Below are positions 33,390 through 42,646 of a stretch of 64,000 nt of DNA, piece after piece. The notes beneath the pieces are model-generated. The model searched no databases. It saw only the letters and a list, made by a program, of their open reading frames with translations, and was not told the origin of the DNA. The first letter of the stretch is position 1; each line of letters begins with the position of its first letter. A program made the translations under genes and the position numbers. The stretch covers positions 1 to 64,000 of the forward strand of contig CP126121.1 of the NCBI GenBank assembly GCA_030123625.1, written 5' to 3'. The stretch is from Nitrospira sp. (lineage in GTDB: Bacteria; Nitrospirota; Nitrospiria; Nitrospirales; Nitrospiraceae).

Positions 33390-36277
33390 TGAAGCCGTCT
33401 GAACGGAAACGTAACCGCCGCCGACGTCGACTTGCGGACCTGCTTCCTACAGCTTCCGCGGCCCTCGATCTTCTCGAAGGATTTCCGCTGGCCGCCGTCG
33501 TCCTCGACTCTGATTTCGCCGTATTGGCCGTGAACAGAGAGGGCCGACGGCTGCTTGGACCACGGTTCTCCTCCTCCACTCGTCGATCTTTTCCATCCCT
33601 GTGGTCGATGCTCACTCAGTCCGACACAACCACCATCACCGCGCAGCTGAACGGAGTGCTGAAAAACCGACGTCCGACTTCCGTGACGCAACATCTTCTC
33701 TTGCGGAAGGCCACCCACCCCGTTCCAATGGAATGGACTTGCGCGCCCGGCACGTTCAATGGGAAGACCGTACTGATTATCGGTATTCGAGACTTGTCTC
33801 ATGAACTGGAATTAAAGCATGATCGCGATCGATTGACCGCGATCGCGGAGGAAAGTCCTTTACCGATGATCGAACTGGACCGGCAGATGGGCCTGTTGTA
33901 TGCCAATCCTACGATGATCTCTCTGCTCACTCGATTCGGATACAGCCCCGAGGGATTTCCCAATGTCGCCCCACGCAGCCTTCCTGATATCGTACGGCGC
34001 TGTCTCGCCACGGGTCATGTGCTTCATGATGAGACAGTCATACTCCCGGAAGCCAGCTTTTCATGGACCTTCTGTCCGGTTCTCACTCATGGCATCGTGC
34101 GAGGCTATGCCACCGACATGACGAGCGTCCATAAGACGCAACAGGCGCTCCAACTCTCCGCAGATCAACTTCGCTTGAGCAACCGTTGCTTGGACCAAGC
34201 TCTGGACGAAGCCAAGGAATCCGCACGCGCCAAGGCAGCATTTCTCGCGACCGTCAGTCATGAACTACGTACCCCCATGAACGGGGTGATCGGCATGACG
34301 AGCCTGTTGATGGAGACCTCCTTGACAGCTGAACAACAGTCCTACGCCGAAACTATTCGGCAATGCGGCGAGGCGCTGCTACAGCTGATCAATGACGTGC
34401 TCGAATCCAGCAAGATCGAGGCAGGTAAGCTGGAACTGGAGTGCCTGGACTTCAATCTCAGAACCACAGTAGAGCAGGTGTTGGCACAGTTCGCTGAGCG
34501 GGCTGAGGCGAAAGGGCTGGAACTGACCGGACTTGTCCATGCGTCGGTTCCGACGGGACTCAAAGGCGACCCAGGCCGCCTGCGTCAGATCCTCACCAAT
34601 CTGGTCGGCAACGCGGTGAAGTTTACCGGCAAAGGGGAAGTAACCCTGCAGGCCTATCTCGAAGAAGACCAACCCGAAACCGCCGTCATCCGATTTGAAG
34701 TCACCGACAGCGGCATCGGAATCAATCCGAACACCCAAGCCAGACTGTTCCGTCCATTTGTACAGGCCGACAGTTCCACGACGAGAAAATACGGCGGGAC
34801 CGGCCTCGGCCTTTCAATTTCCAAGCAACTCGTGGAATTGATGGGCGGACGGATCGGCGTGCACAGCACCGAGGGACAGGGCAGTACCTTCTGGTGCACC
34901 GCTCGCTTCCAGAAACAGGCGGATTCTCTCCGCGCGATTCTTCCGACCGGAGATCTCACCGGAAAACGTATCTTGATCGTCGATGATAACGAATCGAACC
35001 GTTTGATTCTTCATCATTTGGTATCAGGTTGGGGGATGGTTGACGATCTCGCAGAGAATGCCGAATCGGCGTTACATCGCATCACAAAGGCAAAGCGAGG
35101 GGGAAGACCGTACGATCTGGCGATTTTGGATGTCATCATGCCGGGAAAGGACGGGTTGCAGCTTGCACGAGAGCTGCAAAGCCACCCGGCAGGATCCGGG
35201 ATTCGCCTCATCGTAATGACATCGATGCTGCAACGGGGCCATGCAGAACAAGCGCGCCAAGCCGGCGCAATGGGTTACCTGCCAAAACCGGTTCGCCACG
35301 ATGAATTACGCGATTGCCTACGAACTGTGCTCGGCTTGCCCGAAAATCAAGGACCGAAGGACCCCCAGACGCACTCCGTCGTGCCTCAACTTGTCACCAG
35401 GCATATGGTGGCGGAGCATGTGCAACATCGACGCATTTTGGTCGTGGAAGACAACATCGTGAACCAAAAGCTCGTCGTGCGGATGGTCGAAAAACTGGGC
35501 TACAAACCGGACGTCGTCGAAAACGGTCAAGAGGCGCTGACTGCACTTACAAAGGGCGACTATGCCGCCATCCTGATGGATTGCCAGATGCCCGTCATGG
35601 ATGGATTTGAGACCACTCGGTGCATTCGAGAACGTGAAGCGTCGGTGGCCTCGCGTGACTCGCCTGATGGAAACACAAATCGTTCAGACACAGTTCCACA
35701 ATCGACTCCACACATACCGATTATTGCGGTCACTGCCAATGCGATGCAGGGCGATCGCGAGCGTTGCTTAGCAACCGGGATGGATGATTATCTCGCCAAA
35801 CCGATTAAACTGGACGAACTACGGAGCGCCCTGGCACGTTGGATATCTACACCGCCCGATGTGATGACCCCCGGGAAGCAGGACCACATTCCCACAACGG
35901 CTGACCCGGCCCGAGGGATCTTTGACTCTGCAAAAATGTACCGGAACATCGGCGGCGACAATGAGTTATTCACCCAACTCGTCCGCCTGTTTCTCGATCG
36001 GCATCAGACTATGCTCGCTGACATCAGAAGGGCGCTCGCCGATGCCGACTCGATCGCCGTCGAGCGAATGGCACATACATTTAAAGGTACCGCCGGAAAT
36101 CTTTGCGCCAACGACGTCGCACTTACCGCTGGTCGACTCGAAGCGGTCGGCCGCCTCAATGCGCTCTGCGACGCTCCTCCCGTCTACGCGCAGCTCGAAC
36201 TCGAAGTTGCCCGACTCGTCCGTGTACTAGAGCCCTACCGGAATGGATATCAACCCATCACGCAGGCAGCCGCATAG
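33389..36277 (+). CDS. Hybrid histidine kinase with two receivers and an HPt domain
   Basis: A 962-residue soluble kinase without a membrane segment. Two PAS-like regions lie at about 30-130 and 145-245. HisKA has the H box ATVSHELRTPMNGVIGM with His291. The ATPase domain spans about 390-515 (NLVGNAVKFTGKGEV, YGGTGLGLSISKQLV). Receiver 1 carries Asp581 (LAILDVIMPGKDG), receiver 2 Asp731 (ILMDCQMPVMDGFE), and the C-terminal HPt domain His896 (MAHTFKGTAGNL). This is a full His-Asp-His relay in one chain; the final receiver is not in the window. It is coupled to the HD-GYP gene, so it may control c-di-GMP turnover or motility. Confidence 0.95.
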   Translation: MKPSERKRNRRRRRLADLLPTASAALDLLEGFPLAAVVLDSDFAVLAVNREGRRLLGPRFSSSTRRSFPSLWSMLTQSDTTTITAQLNGVLKNRRPTSVTQHLLLRKATHPVPMEWTCAPGTFNGKTVLIIGIRDLSHELELKHDRDRLTAIAEESPLPMIELDRQMGLLYANPTMISLLTRFGYSPEGFPNVAPRSLPDIVRRCLATGHVLHDETVILPEASFSWTFCPVLTHGIVRGYATDMTSVHKTQQALQLSADQLRLSNRCLDQALDEAKESARAKAAFLATVSHELRTPMNGVIGMTSLLMETSLTAEQQSYAETIRQCGEALLQLINDVLESSKIEAGKLELECLDFNLRTTVEQVLAQFAERAEAKGLELTGLVHASVPTGLKGDPGRLRQILTNLVGNAVKFTGKGEVTLQAYLEEDQPETAVIRFEVTDSGIGINPNTQARLFRPFVQADSSTTRKYGGTGLGLSISKQLVELMGGRIGVHSTEGQGSTFWCTARFQKQADSLRAILPTGDLTGKRILIVDDNESNRLILHHLVSGWGMVDDLAENAESALHRITKAKRGGRPYDLAILDVIMPGKDGLQLARELQSHPAGSGIRLIVMTSMLQRGHAEQARQAGAMGYLPKPVRHDELRDCLRTVLGLPENQGPKDPQTHSVVPQLVTRHMVAEHVQHRRILVVEDNIVNQKLVVRMVEKLGYKPDVVENGQEALTALTKGDYAAILMDCQMPVMDGFETTRCIREREASVASRDSPDGNTNRSDTVPQSTPHIPIIAVTANAMQGDRERCLATGMDDYLAKPIKLDELRSALARWISTPPDVMTPGKQDHIPTTADPARGIFDSAKMYRNIGGDNELFTQLVRLFLDRHQTMLADIRRALADADSIAVERMAHTFKGTAGNLCANDVALTAGRLEAVGRLNALCDAPPVYAQLELEVARLVRVLEPYRNGYQPITQAAA

Positions 36278-36282
36278 TACCA

Positions 36283-36545
36283 TCATGATCGCTGGTCTTT
36301 CACTTGTTGGATTGTCATTTCTACTGCTGGAATAAGAGCCGGAACCTTCGACTGCACCACGTCCCAGATCACATGAGCGTCCAGGCCGAAATATCCATGA
36401 CGATCACGTCACGGAAGCCCGCCGCTTTGGACCAATCCACACCGGGCATCATGGCTAGCCCTTCAGGCGGGAGATGCTTTGCTGCCTCTCTTATGATCTC
36501 AAGTTCGAGAATGTCATTGAAGTAGCAGACCCAGTCACGCGACAT
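36283..36545 (-). pseudogene. Remnant of a HepT (HEPN, DUF86) toxin gene
   Basis: Fragments in two frames match HepT. MSRDWVCYFNDIL joins directly to LEIIREAAKHLPPEGL, skipping the roughly 30 residues normally between them. DWSKAAGFRDVIV is followed, after a one-base loss, by HGYFGLDAHVIWDVVQSKVP. The indel falls inside the HEPN ribonuclease motif RxxxxH: Arg is at 36411-36413 and the His codon at 36397-36399, with 11 rather than 12 bases between. The start overlaps the end of the mntA remnant, as in live HEPN/MNT pairs. The product is presumed dead. It is convergent with the hybrid-kinase gene, six bases apart. Confidence 0.75.
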
Positions 36546-36734
36546 GCACGGGGTTCTTTTCAATAATCTGGCGCATGCGCAACTTGAGACCTGCTTCGGT
36601 GACAAGATCGACGCCTGTTCCTAGCAGACGCTCCAAATAGGCTCTCAGATCCATATAGTTGTCGAAGTGGGTGCGACCTCGAATGCCACATGGAGATGCG
36701 CACGCAATACCGACAACAGGTGTTCGCGATTCAT
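36535..36734 (-). pseudogene. Remnant of an MntA-type nucleotidyltransferase antitoxin gene
   Basis: An ATG at 36734 with a strong GGAGGAGG upstream begins MNREHLLSVLRAH, the usual MntA opening. After a frame change near 36685 the end of the protein follows: RTHFDNYMDLRAYLERLLG, VDLVTEAGLKLRMRQIIEKN and PVHVA. The catalytic centre (GSxxRG then spaced aspartates, about 35 residues) is missing. MntA normally neutralises HepT by AMPylation. Both partners are therefore decayed by similar internal deletions. Confidence 0.75.
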
Positions 36735-36909
36735 AACACGCCTCCTCCCTTCATTGCTGCACGACCCAGGACGGTGCGGAGCGTAGTAAGACTTCTTCAG
36801 GTCCCACAGCAGAATCCCCGACTCCAGCTTCGGCCGGTTCTCCATACCGAACCAGGTAAGACTTTCGGTATCAGAAAGGAAGTATCAGAACAGTCAGGGC
36901 AGATGCTGG

Positions 36910-37392
36910 CTAGACCCGACATTCTACGGGTTGGGAGATCTGCGCGATCTCGGACGATGGAGGTCCGGAGACGGGAAACAGCGGATGTCGGGTGGGAAAA
37001 TCTTCCGAGAGCACGACCTGCTTCCCGAGTTTGGTCTTGTGGCTGAGGATCAGCGGTCCGCGCAAATTGGCGGTAATCCGACCAGGATCATCCGATGGAA
37101 TGGTCAAGATCACAACCAGCGCCAGATCTTCTCTCTCCTTAGCTCCAATTTCAACCAAGGCATCGGTGGGAACATCAACGTGATAGTCGGAGTGAAACGT
37201 TGTGGGATCGAGGATGACAAAGGCCAGTGCCGGTTCTTCAACCGATTGAAGCCACTTGAAGGGGGCCTCAGTATCATGATCCAAAATCACGTACCTTTGT
37301 TGCTCGGGGAAGCCAAGGAGCCCTGAAGGAAACGTCAAGATGCTTTCGTTGGGAACTTCAAACGATCCGAAGCGGGTCGATGCGCACTTCAC
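36910..37392 (-). CDS. fliW: Flagellar assembly factor FliW
   Basis: A 160-residue FliW. STRFGSFEVPNESILTFPSG, LLGFPEQQRYVILDHD and NLRGPLILSHKTKLGKQVVL are family stretches. FliW binds CsrA allosterically and flagellin competitively, so that free flagellin frees FliW's hold on CsrA and represses flagellin translation. The start is GTG at 37392 with GAGGAT upstream, 10 bases from the csrA stop; the two genes are an operon. The last 25 residues are a variable tail. Confidence 0.95.
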   Translation of the reverse strand: MKCASTRFGSFEVPNESILTFPSGLLGFPEQQRYVILDHDTEAPFKWLQSVEEPALAFVILDPTTFHSDYHVDVPTDALVEIGAKEREDLALVVILTIPSDDPGRITANLRGPLILSHKTKLGKQVVLSEDFPTRHPLFPVSGPPSSEIAQISQPVECRV

Positions 37393-37402
37393 AGGTACAT
37401 CC

Positions 37403-37648
37403 TCACAAGGCCATTCGGCGTTTTGCAGGAATCAATCGACGAAAAGCGTCTAGAGGCACGGCTCGAGTCTTCGCCGCCAATCGATTTTCGTCTTGAATCC
37501 TTGCATAGACTTCTTCCCGATGAACCGCAACCGCGCGCGGGGCTTCGATTCCGAGACGGACTTGCCCGCTTTTCAAACCAAGCACAACCACGCGGATGTC
37601 GGGACCGATCGTGAGACCTTCTCCGCACCGTCGTGTGAGTACCAGCAT
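37403..37648 (-). CDS. csrA: Carbon storage regulator / translational repressor CsrA
   Basis: An 81-residue Csr[16 protein letters not shown] and [20 protein letters not shown] match the RNA-binding dimer, with [14 protein letters not shown] as the last helix. The C-terminus is about 20 residues longer than enteric CsrA, as is common in FliW-partnered CsrA proteins. The ATG at 37648 fits the conserved start; upstream in-frame codons add six residues not found in the family. It likely represses fliC translation through the hairpin at 17085. Confidence 0.95.
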   Translation of the reverse strand: MLVLTRRCGEGLTIGPDIRVVVLGLKSGQVRLGIEAPRAVAVHREEVYARIQDENRLAAKTRAVPLDAFRRLIPAKRRMAL

Positions 37649-37686
37649 ACCAGCCTTCCATGGCACGAGGTATGAGTCTTAACCCT

Positions 37687-37713
37687 TTTTCGGTCTACTG
37701 AACGGAAACTTTA
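37687..37713 (-). promoter_or_regulatory. Sigma28-type promoter of csrA-fliW
   Basis: The minus strand has a perfect -35 TAAAGTTT, an 11-base spacer and -10 ACCGAAAA (six of eight). It is in the gap between flgL and csrA, 39 bases upstream of the csrA start. Confidence 0.55.
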
Positions 37714-37785
37714 CTCAACACAGGGGCGGGCACCATCGGTCGAAACAATCCGAAGAGCATTACACGCAACCCGATGCCCTCTTTC

Positions 37786-39549
37786 TCATAAATAATTCAA
37801 CAGCGAGTTATCAAATACCTTGGTCAAGGTCCTACTTGCCGCTTCGATCGCATATTGTTGGAGAGTCAGGTCTGAGATGGCTTTCGCCAGATCGACGTCC
37901 TCGTTTTCTGAGAGTGTTTGTTCAAAAAAGCCTTTGGTTTCATTAAGCTGCGCCGCGCTCGTGTTCAGGCGATTCGATGTCGCACCTACTTCCGCCTGAA
38001 TTGCTGCAACCTGCGATATCGCTGGGTTCAGGTTGCCTAGGGCGTCGCTGATGCCCTGTCCGTCATTGCCTCGCAACGCGCCGATCAACTGCTTGACGCT
38101 TGCGAATATATCCACTCCACCCGCAGTAAAGGCCCCATCTCCGGCGACGTTGGTCGGCACAGTCTGACCGGTTCCGATTTCTATGGCCTGCCTCCCCGCG
38201 TCCCCCTGGTACTGTAAGCCTGAGACGATGGAGAACAGATCGCCGTTCGCCGGTGCCCCTGTCCCGTTGCTCAGCGTTACCCGGATGCCGTCGAAACTGA
38301 TCGCGCTGCCGGATGCATATGGCTGGTTGGAAAGGACGCTCCGAGGCGACAGACTGATGGAAAAGGCATCTCCGGTTTGAGGCCCTCCTTGCTGGCCGTT
38401 TGCCAACACAACACGCAATCCGGCGAATGAAATCGCTTCGCCCGACACGTAGGTGTTGCCGGACGACAGAGTCGTGCTGGTTGTCTGGTCCACCACCGAG
38501 TATTGTGTCGGGGACGTGAACTGGATTTGATAGTTATGCAGCGTGAGCTGTGCCGCGTTTACCACTCCGGCGTCGAGTATGGCAGCGCCACCGGCATTGG
38601 ACGTCCCACGCGACGTCGCCACGGGAGCCGTCACGTTCAGCACATCGTAAGTAGTGGACGAAGTAAAACGGATGACATAGTCGTCCAAGGTGGCGGCATT
38701 GTCGTCGACGACCCGGCCCTGTCCGGCCACAGCTCCTCCGGTATTACCCACAGCGGGAGCCACTGTTGCGGTAAGCGCAAACGGCGCACTGCCGGTCGTC
38801 TCACTGCCCCCCGCAAATCCGAGCGTCGTGCGGGCCAGACCTCCCGTTACACGCACTGAGGACTGCGTGCCGTTCGAGTCAGATGCGATGAGTAAGCGAT
38901 CTCCTTCAAATGTGACGGTCACACTCTTGCCGGCATTGACCAGCGCCGTATCGGCGTTGATGCGGCTTTGCACACGGGCCGCCAGTTGGACGCCGGTCAA
39001 AGATTCTGTCCCGGATGTCAGATCGATCGTACCTGATGTGGTCCCATCGACAGTCACGATGAGGGTATCATTGCTGCCGTTCGTCAGAGTCATGGGCGTC
39101 GTGATTGAAAGTCCTGTGGCCCGTCCGTGTGTGCTCGTGCCGGTAAAAATCGGCTGACCATTCAGTTCTGTATTCGCAGACTGTTGGAGTTGTGCAAACA
39201 ATTGCCGCACTTCTTTAGCACCGGCCGTCCGATCTGCCGCGCTGTTCGTATCATTACGAAATTGCACGGCAAGCTCTTGCACGCGGGACAAGGTTTCCGA
39301 AGCCTGACTCAGCATGCTGTCGGAGAGATTAAGCCTGGTCTGCCCAAAGCCAATATTACGTTGCCACTGATCGATCGCAGCGAGCGAGGCCTTGTCCAAC
39401 GCAATGTGATTGAACGCAGTAGGGTCGTCGGACGGCTGGCGCACCAATTTACCCGTCGACACTTGCTCCTGGAGTTCCAGGGCCCGGGCGCGCGCCCGAG
39501 CAAGATCATTTGCGAGCACGCCGAAGGTTTGTAGCTCTGTCACTCGCAT
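37786..39549 (-). CDS. flgL: Hook-filament junction protein FlgL, enlarged
   Basis: A 587-residue FlgL, nearly twice the usual 300 or so. The N-terminal D0/D1 part (LQEQVSTGKLVRQPSDDPTA) and C-terminal part (DLAKAISDLTLQQYAIEAAS) are normal. Residues about 150-445 are an insert of beta-rich modules. Residues 155-248 (NDTLIVTVDGTTSGTIDL to ARTTLGFAGG) match residues 405-505 of FlgK. Two YxIxFTS modules at 290-360 and two AISFxGxRVxL modules at 371-440 are internal duplicates. FlgL joins the hook to the filament. It is 13 bases downstream of flgK. Confidence 0.94.
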   Translation of the reverse strand: MRVTELQTFGVLANDLARARARALELQEQVSTGKLVRQPSDDPTAFNHIALDKASLAAIDQWQRNIGFGQTRLNLSDSMLSQASETLSRVQELAVQFRNDTNSAADRTAGAKEVRQLFAQLQQSANTELNGQPIFTGTSTHGRATGLSITTPMTLTNGSNDTLIVTVDGTTSGTIDLTSGTESLTGVQLAARVQSRINADTALVNAGKSVTVTFEGDRLLIASDSNGTQSSVRVTGGLARTTLGFAGGSETTGSAPFALTATVAPAVGNTGGAVAGQGRVVDDNAATLDDYVIRFTSSTTYDVLNVTAPVATSRGTSNAGGAAILDAGVVNAAQLTLHNYQIQFTSPTQYSVVDQTTSTTLSSGNTYVSGEAISFAGLRVVLANGQQGGPQTGDAFSISLSPRSVLSNQPYASGSAISFDGIRVTLSNGTGAPANGDLFSIVSGLQYQGDAGRQAIEIGTGQTVPTNVAGDGAFTAGGVDIFASVKQLIGALRGNDGQGISDALGNLNPAISQVAAIQAEVGATSNRLNTSAAQLNETKGFFEQTLSENEDVDLAKAISDLTLQQYAIEAASRTLTKVFDNSLLNYL

Positions 39550-39562
39550 AGAAGCCTCGACG

Positions 39563-41593
39563 TTAAGGTTTGATCGACAACAGCGTTTGGAACATTTCGT
39601 CGGTGAGCTGTACCAGACGAGACGCGGCTTCGAACCCCCGTTGGAACTTCATGAGGTTCACCAGCTCCTCGTCCATAGACACGCCGGACACCTGAGCGCG
39701 CAACGTCTCGATCTGGTCCTTCAACGTCTCCTTCGCGTCATTTTCGCGGTTGGCCGTCTGTGCGGCAATGCCAAGCTTCCCCGCGACGGCCCGATAAGCA
39801 TCGTTCAAGGTGCCGTTATCCAGGCTTGCGAATTGTTGCTGCTGAAGTGCGACCATCGAGAGGAGATTGGTATTGTTCCCGGGAATACCGGCTCGTGAGG
39901 AAGAGGCGGCAACGGATGCCGGATTCGTGAGTGTAACCTTCAGATCACGAGCAGCGTGACTGTATGAATCGACCTTGAATACATCTCCGGCAGCCGCTGT
40001 GCCGGTCAATGTCACACTGAGGCCGTCGAAGGTCAGAGTCGCCGGACTTGTATATGTACCGGTCGCCGGGGTACTGGTGCCGGCAATCAATCCGAGCGAC
40101 GTTCGGGCCGTGCCGCCTGTCACATTGACGGCCGACGAGGTTGTCGTATCATTCGACGAGATGACCATCCGGTTGGCCGTATTGTCATAGGCCACCGTCA
40201 CGGTTTTCCCGGCCGCCTGTAGCGTGGCGTCTGCATTGATCTTGTCCTGCACTTCTTGCGCGAGGGCCGTACCGGAGGCGTATGACAAACCCGGGCTTGC
40301 AGCGCCTCCCAGAGTGATCGTGCCGGACGCCACGCCATCGACGGTGACCATGAGTGTATCATTCGTACCCGTCACAATAGACAGGGGATTGTCCGATGAC
40401 GGTGACGTGATCGCCGTGCCTGTATAGTTGCCTTTAATCGTGGAGCCAGTCGTCGTATCCACGATGGAATAGGCGGACCCGGAGGAAAAGCGGATCTCAT
40501 AGTCGTGAAATGTGAGTAGACTATTCGCAGTAATCGTACTGCTATTGATCGCAGCGGCTCCTTGATTGGCTGTCATGGCGCGCGTGGATACCACCGGAGG
40601 ACCAAAAAAATCGAGCCCGGTGGAACCGTCGAGTCCATACCCTTGTCGATGAATACCATTCACAGCGTTAGCCAGTGTCACTGACAGTCGGTCGAATGAG
40701 GCTTCCAAATCTGGGACTGTGGTGTCACGAACATCCAAGAGGCTACGTAAGCGGCCATCCGAGATCAGTGCGTCGATGCTTAAGGGACGCGTGCCCCCCG
40801 TAGAATAGCCGATCGAAAAAAGCCCGTCGTTGTCCGGATTCTCAATGGCGCTCAACTCCCGGACAGTGGATCCGTCCACCAAAACCTGTCCACGTGCCGC
40901 AAAGACCGTCAAAGCACCGGTGCCCGACTCCACGGTTGTGATGTCGATGCGCGTCGCCAAGTCATTCAGTGCAAGATCACGCTGATCCCGCAGATCATTG
41001 GCGTTCTGGCCCGTCGCCTCGGCCGAAACAATCTGGCTATTCAGTTCTGCGATTTGTTTCGACAGGCTGTTGATTTCCGTTACTGTCTGCTGCACCTGAA
41101 AGTTCAGCGATTGTCGCTCCGTCGTGAGATCCGAGGAAGCCTGGTTCATAGTCGACGCCAACTGTCCGGCGTTTGCCAACAGAACAGAACGGGCCGCCGG
41201 CTCGCCCGGATTGGCGGACACATCTTGTAGAGCGCTGAAAAAATCGTTCATGCGTGCGGCGATGCCTTGATCGTTGCTGTCTCCGAATAGATTTTGCAGG
41301 CGGGACAACTCTTCCTGCGACACCGACAGTCGTCCGAGATTCTGCTGCACAGTCGTAAGCTGCCGGTCGACGAATTGGTCCGTATACCGCCTGATAGACG
41401 TGGCCTGCACACCGGTCCCTACCATGCCGGGCTGTCCGTTCAGCGGCGGACGTTCTGTAAGTACGGCTTCCTGCCTGGAATATCCCGGAGTATTGACGTT
41501 GGCAACGTTATGTCCGGTGACGGCGAGAGCTTGTTGCGAGGTCGTGAGCGCACTTCTCGCAATGTCAAAGAGAGATGTGAGGCCGATCATCAT
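39563..41593 (-). CDS. flgK: Hook-filament junction protein FlgK
   Basis: A 676-residue FlgK (HAP1). The N-terminus LTTSQQALAVTGHNVANVNT followed by PGYSRQ and the C-terminus SGVSMDEELVNLMKFQRGFE are diagnostic. The middle holds a YEIRFSSGSAYSIVD module (about 364-385) and a 100-residue module (405-505) that recurs in FlgL. The start overlaps the flgN stop (TAATGATG region), allowing ATG at 41593 or the next codon. FlgK is exported after hook completion. Confidence 0.95.
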   Translation of the reverse strand: MMIGLTSLFDIARSALTTSQQALAVTGHNVANVNTPGYSRQEAVLTERPPLNGQPGMVGTGVQATSIRRYTDQFVDRQLTTVQQNLGRLSVSQEELSRLQNLFGDSNDQGIAARMNDFFSALQDVSANPGEPAARSVLLANAGQLASTMNQASSDLTTERQSLNFQVQQTVTEINSLSKQIAELNSQIVSAEATGQNANDLRDQRDLALNDLATRIDITTVESGTGALTVFAARGQVLVDGSTVRELSAIENPDNDGLFSIGYSTGGTRPLSIDALISDGRLRSLLDVRDTTVPDLEASFDRLSVTLANAVNGIHRQGYGLDGSTGLDFFGPPVVSTRAMTANQGAAAINSSTITANSLLTFHDYEIRFSSGSAYSIVDTTTGSTIKGNYTGTAITSPSSDNPLSIVTGTNDTLMVTVDGVASGTITLGGAASPGLSYASGTALAQEVQDKINADATLQAAGKTVTVAYDNTANRMVISSNDTTTSSAVNVTGGTARTSLGLIAGTSTPATGTYTSPATLTFDGLSVTLTGTAAAGDVFKVDSYSHAARDLKVTLTNPASVAASSSRAGIPGNNTNLLSMVALQQQQFASLDNGTLNDAYRAVAGKLGIAAQTANRENDAKETLKDQIETLRAQVSGVSMDEELVNLMKFQRGFEAASRLVQLTDEMFQTLLSIKP

Positions 41594-42120
41594 TATCCCT
41601 GCTGATGAATGAGCATGTTGACCGGGCCCGCGACAAACGATTGTCCATCTGCTGTATAAAGATCTCCGCCTGGAACGGCAGGTGCGCCGATCGACAGCGC
41701 TTGATCGACCACGCCGCGAATACCTTCGATGAGCACCACGTTCTGCTTGATCTCGTCGCGGACGGTCTTGGCCACCGTCATATAGTTTCGGTAGGTGGTT
41801 CGTAAGTCCTCTGACACCGAGTCTTGGACATTGTCAATAAATTCCTGGATCGATGTCGTTACCTGTTGCAGGCCATAGTGCACCGCCAGTTCCTGAACGA
41901 GTTGCTGTCGTTCATTGGCAAGAGACTGCAACGATTCCAGGATCGACAGCCGGCGGCAGTTGATGGAATGGAACTCAGTGATAGCGAGCGCCCGGATGGC
42001 GGCTCGTTCAGTGTGGACCGTCTCAAGCAGCTGATGGCAGATGGCTTCTTCTTGGTGCAGCAAGCAACAGAGCTGGGTGATCGTCGGAAAGGATGTTGAC
42101 CAGGATGTTGACGTTGACAT
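41593..42120 (-). CDS. flgN: Flagellar export chaperone FlgN
   Basis: A 175-residue helical protein in the normal FlgN position between flgM and flgK. It has long heptad stretches (LHQEEAICHQLLETVHTERA, LAVHYGLQQVTTSIQEFIDN) and a proline-glycine-rich C-terminal tail that in FlgN binds cargo. FlgN chaperones FlgK and FlgL, the two genes that follow. Its end overlaps the start of flgK. Confidence 0.88.
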   Translation of the reverse strand: MSTSTSWSTSFPTITQLCCLLHQEEAICHQLLETVHTERAAIRALAITEFHSINCRRLSILESLQSLANERQQLVQELAVHYGLQQVTTSIQEFIDNVQDSVSEDLRTTYRNYMTVAKTVRDEIKQNVVLIEGIRGVVDQALSIGAPAVPGGDLYTADGQSFVAGPVNMLIHQQG

Positions 42121-42235
42121 ACAGACTCCTTGTGATCATCGGCGTGCGCTGCCATCCATCGCCTCTCCCCTTTTCCCTCGGAGTAATGGAAGGGACTACG
42201 GCGAGTGAGAATTCAGGAGCGTGGAAAGGCGGACG

Positions 42236-42541
42236 CTACAGGATGGCGTCGGTCAGAACCTGCTTAATGAGGGCATCTCCGACCGCACGACCACTGACAT
42301 CGTATGTCCCGCTGTCAAGAGCGCGTTTTATACGCTCCACATGTTCAGTCCGCTCGGAATCGGGCTGATTGGCCAGCTCCCGAATCCGTTGAAGCTCCTT
42401 CGCTTGGGCGGAAATCTTGACCTCATCCTTACCGACCTCAGGGCGGGCAGCAGCTTGTCGCCCCCCTGAACTCTCGGTTTCCTGAACTCCAAGCAACAAC
42501 TTTGCAAGATGATCCACCTTTCCATGACCTGAAATCTGCAT
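42236..42541 (-). CDS. flgM: Anti-sigma28 factor FlgM
   Basis: A 101-residue FlgM. The C-terminal half carries the sigma-binding helices (DEVKISAQAKELQRIRELAN, RTEHVERIKRALDSGTYDVS, GDALIKQVLTDAIL). FlgM holds FliA inactive until it is exported through the finished hook. The gene has its own sigma28-type promoter inside the end of flgJ, giving the usual autoregulatory loop. A 115-base gap follows before flgN. Confidence 0.93.
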   Translation of the reverse strand: MQISGHGKVDHLAKLLLGVQETESSGGRQAAARPEVGKDEVKISAQAKELQRIRELANQPDSERTEHVERIKRALDSGTYDVSGRAVGDALIKQVLTDAIL

Positions 42542-42618
42542 ATTGCCGCTCCTTCTCCGGCTTTTTCCCCCCAGCGACTATTCTGAGAGAAGTATGGATT
42601 TTACCCCAGTCGAGGTTC

Positions 42619-42646
42619 TTATCGGTTTCTACTCCGAAGAACTTGA
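42619..42646 (-). promoter_or_regulatory. Sigma28 promoter of flgM-flgN-flgK-flgL
   Basis: The minus strand has -35 TCAAGTTC, a 12-base spacer and -10 ACCGATAA. The -35 is identical to that at 32036. The -10 overlaps the last codons of flgJ, 77 bases upstream of flgM. Confidence 0.8.

Noticed and set aside
36735..36845. Upstream extension of the mntA remnant frame by about 37 codons
   Set aside because: The extension lies before a strong ribosome-binding site and the canonical MNREHLL start, and its peptide resembles nothing known.
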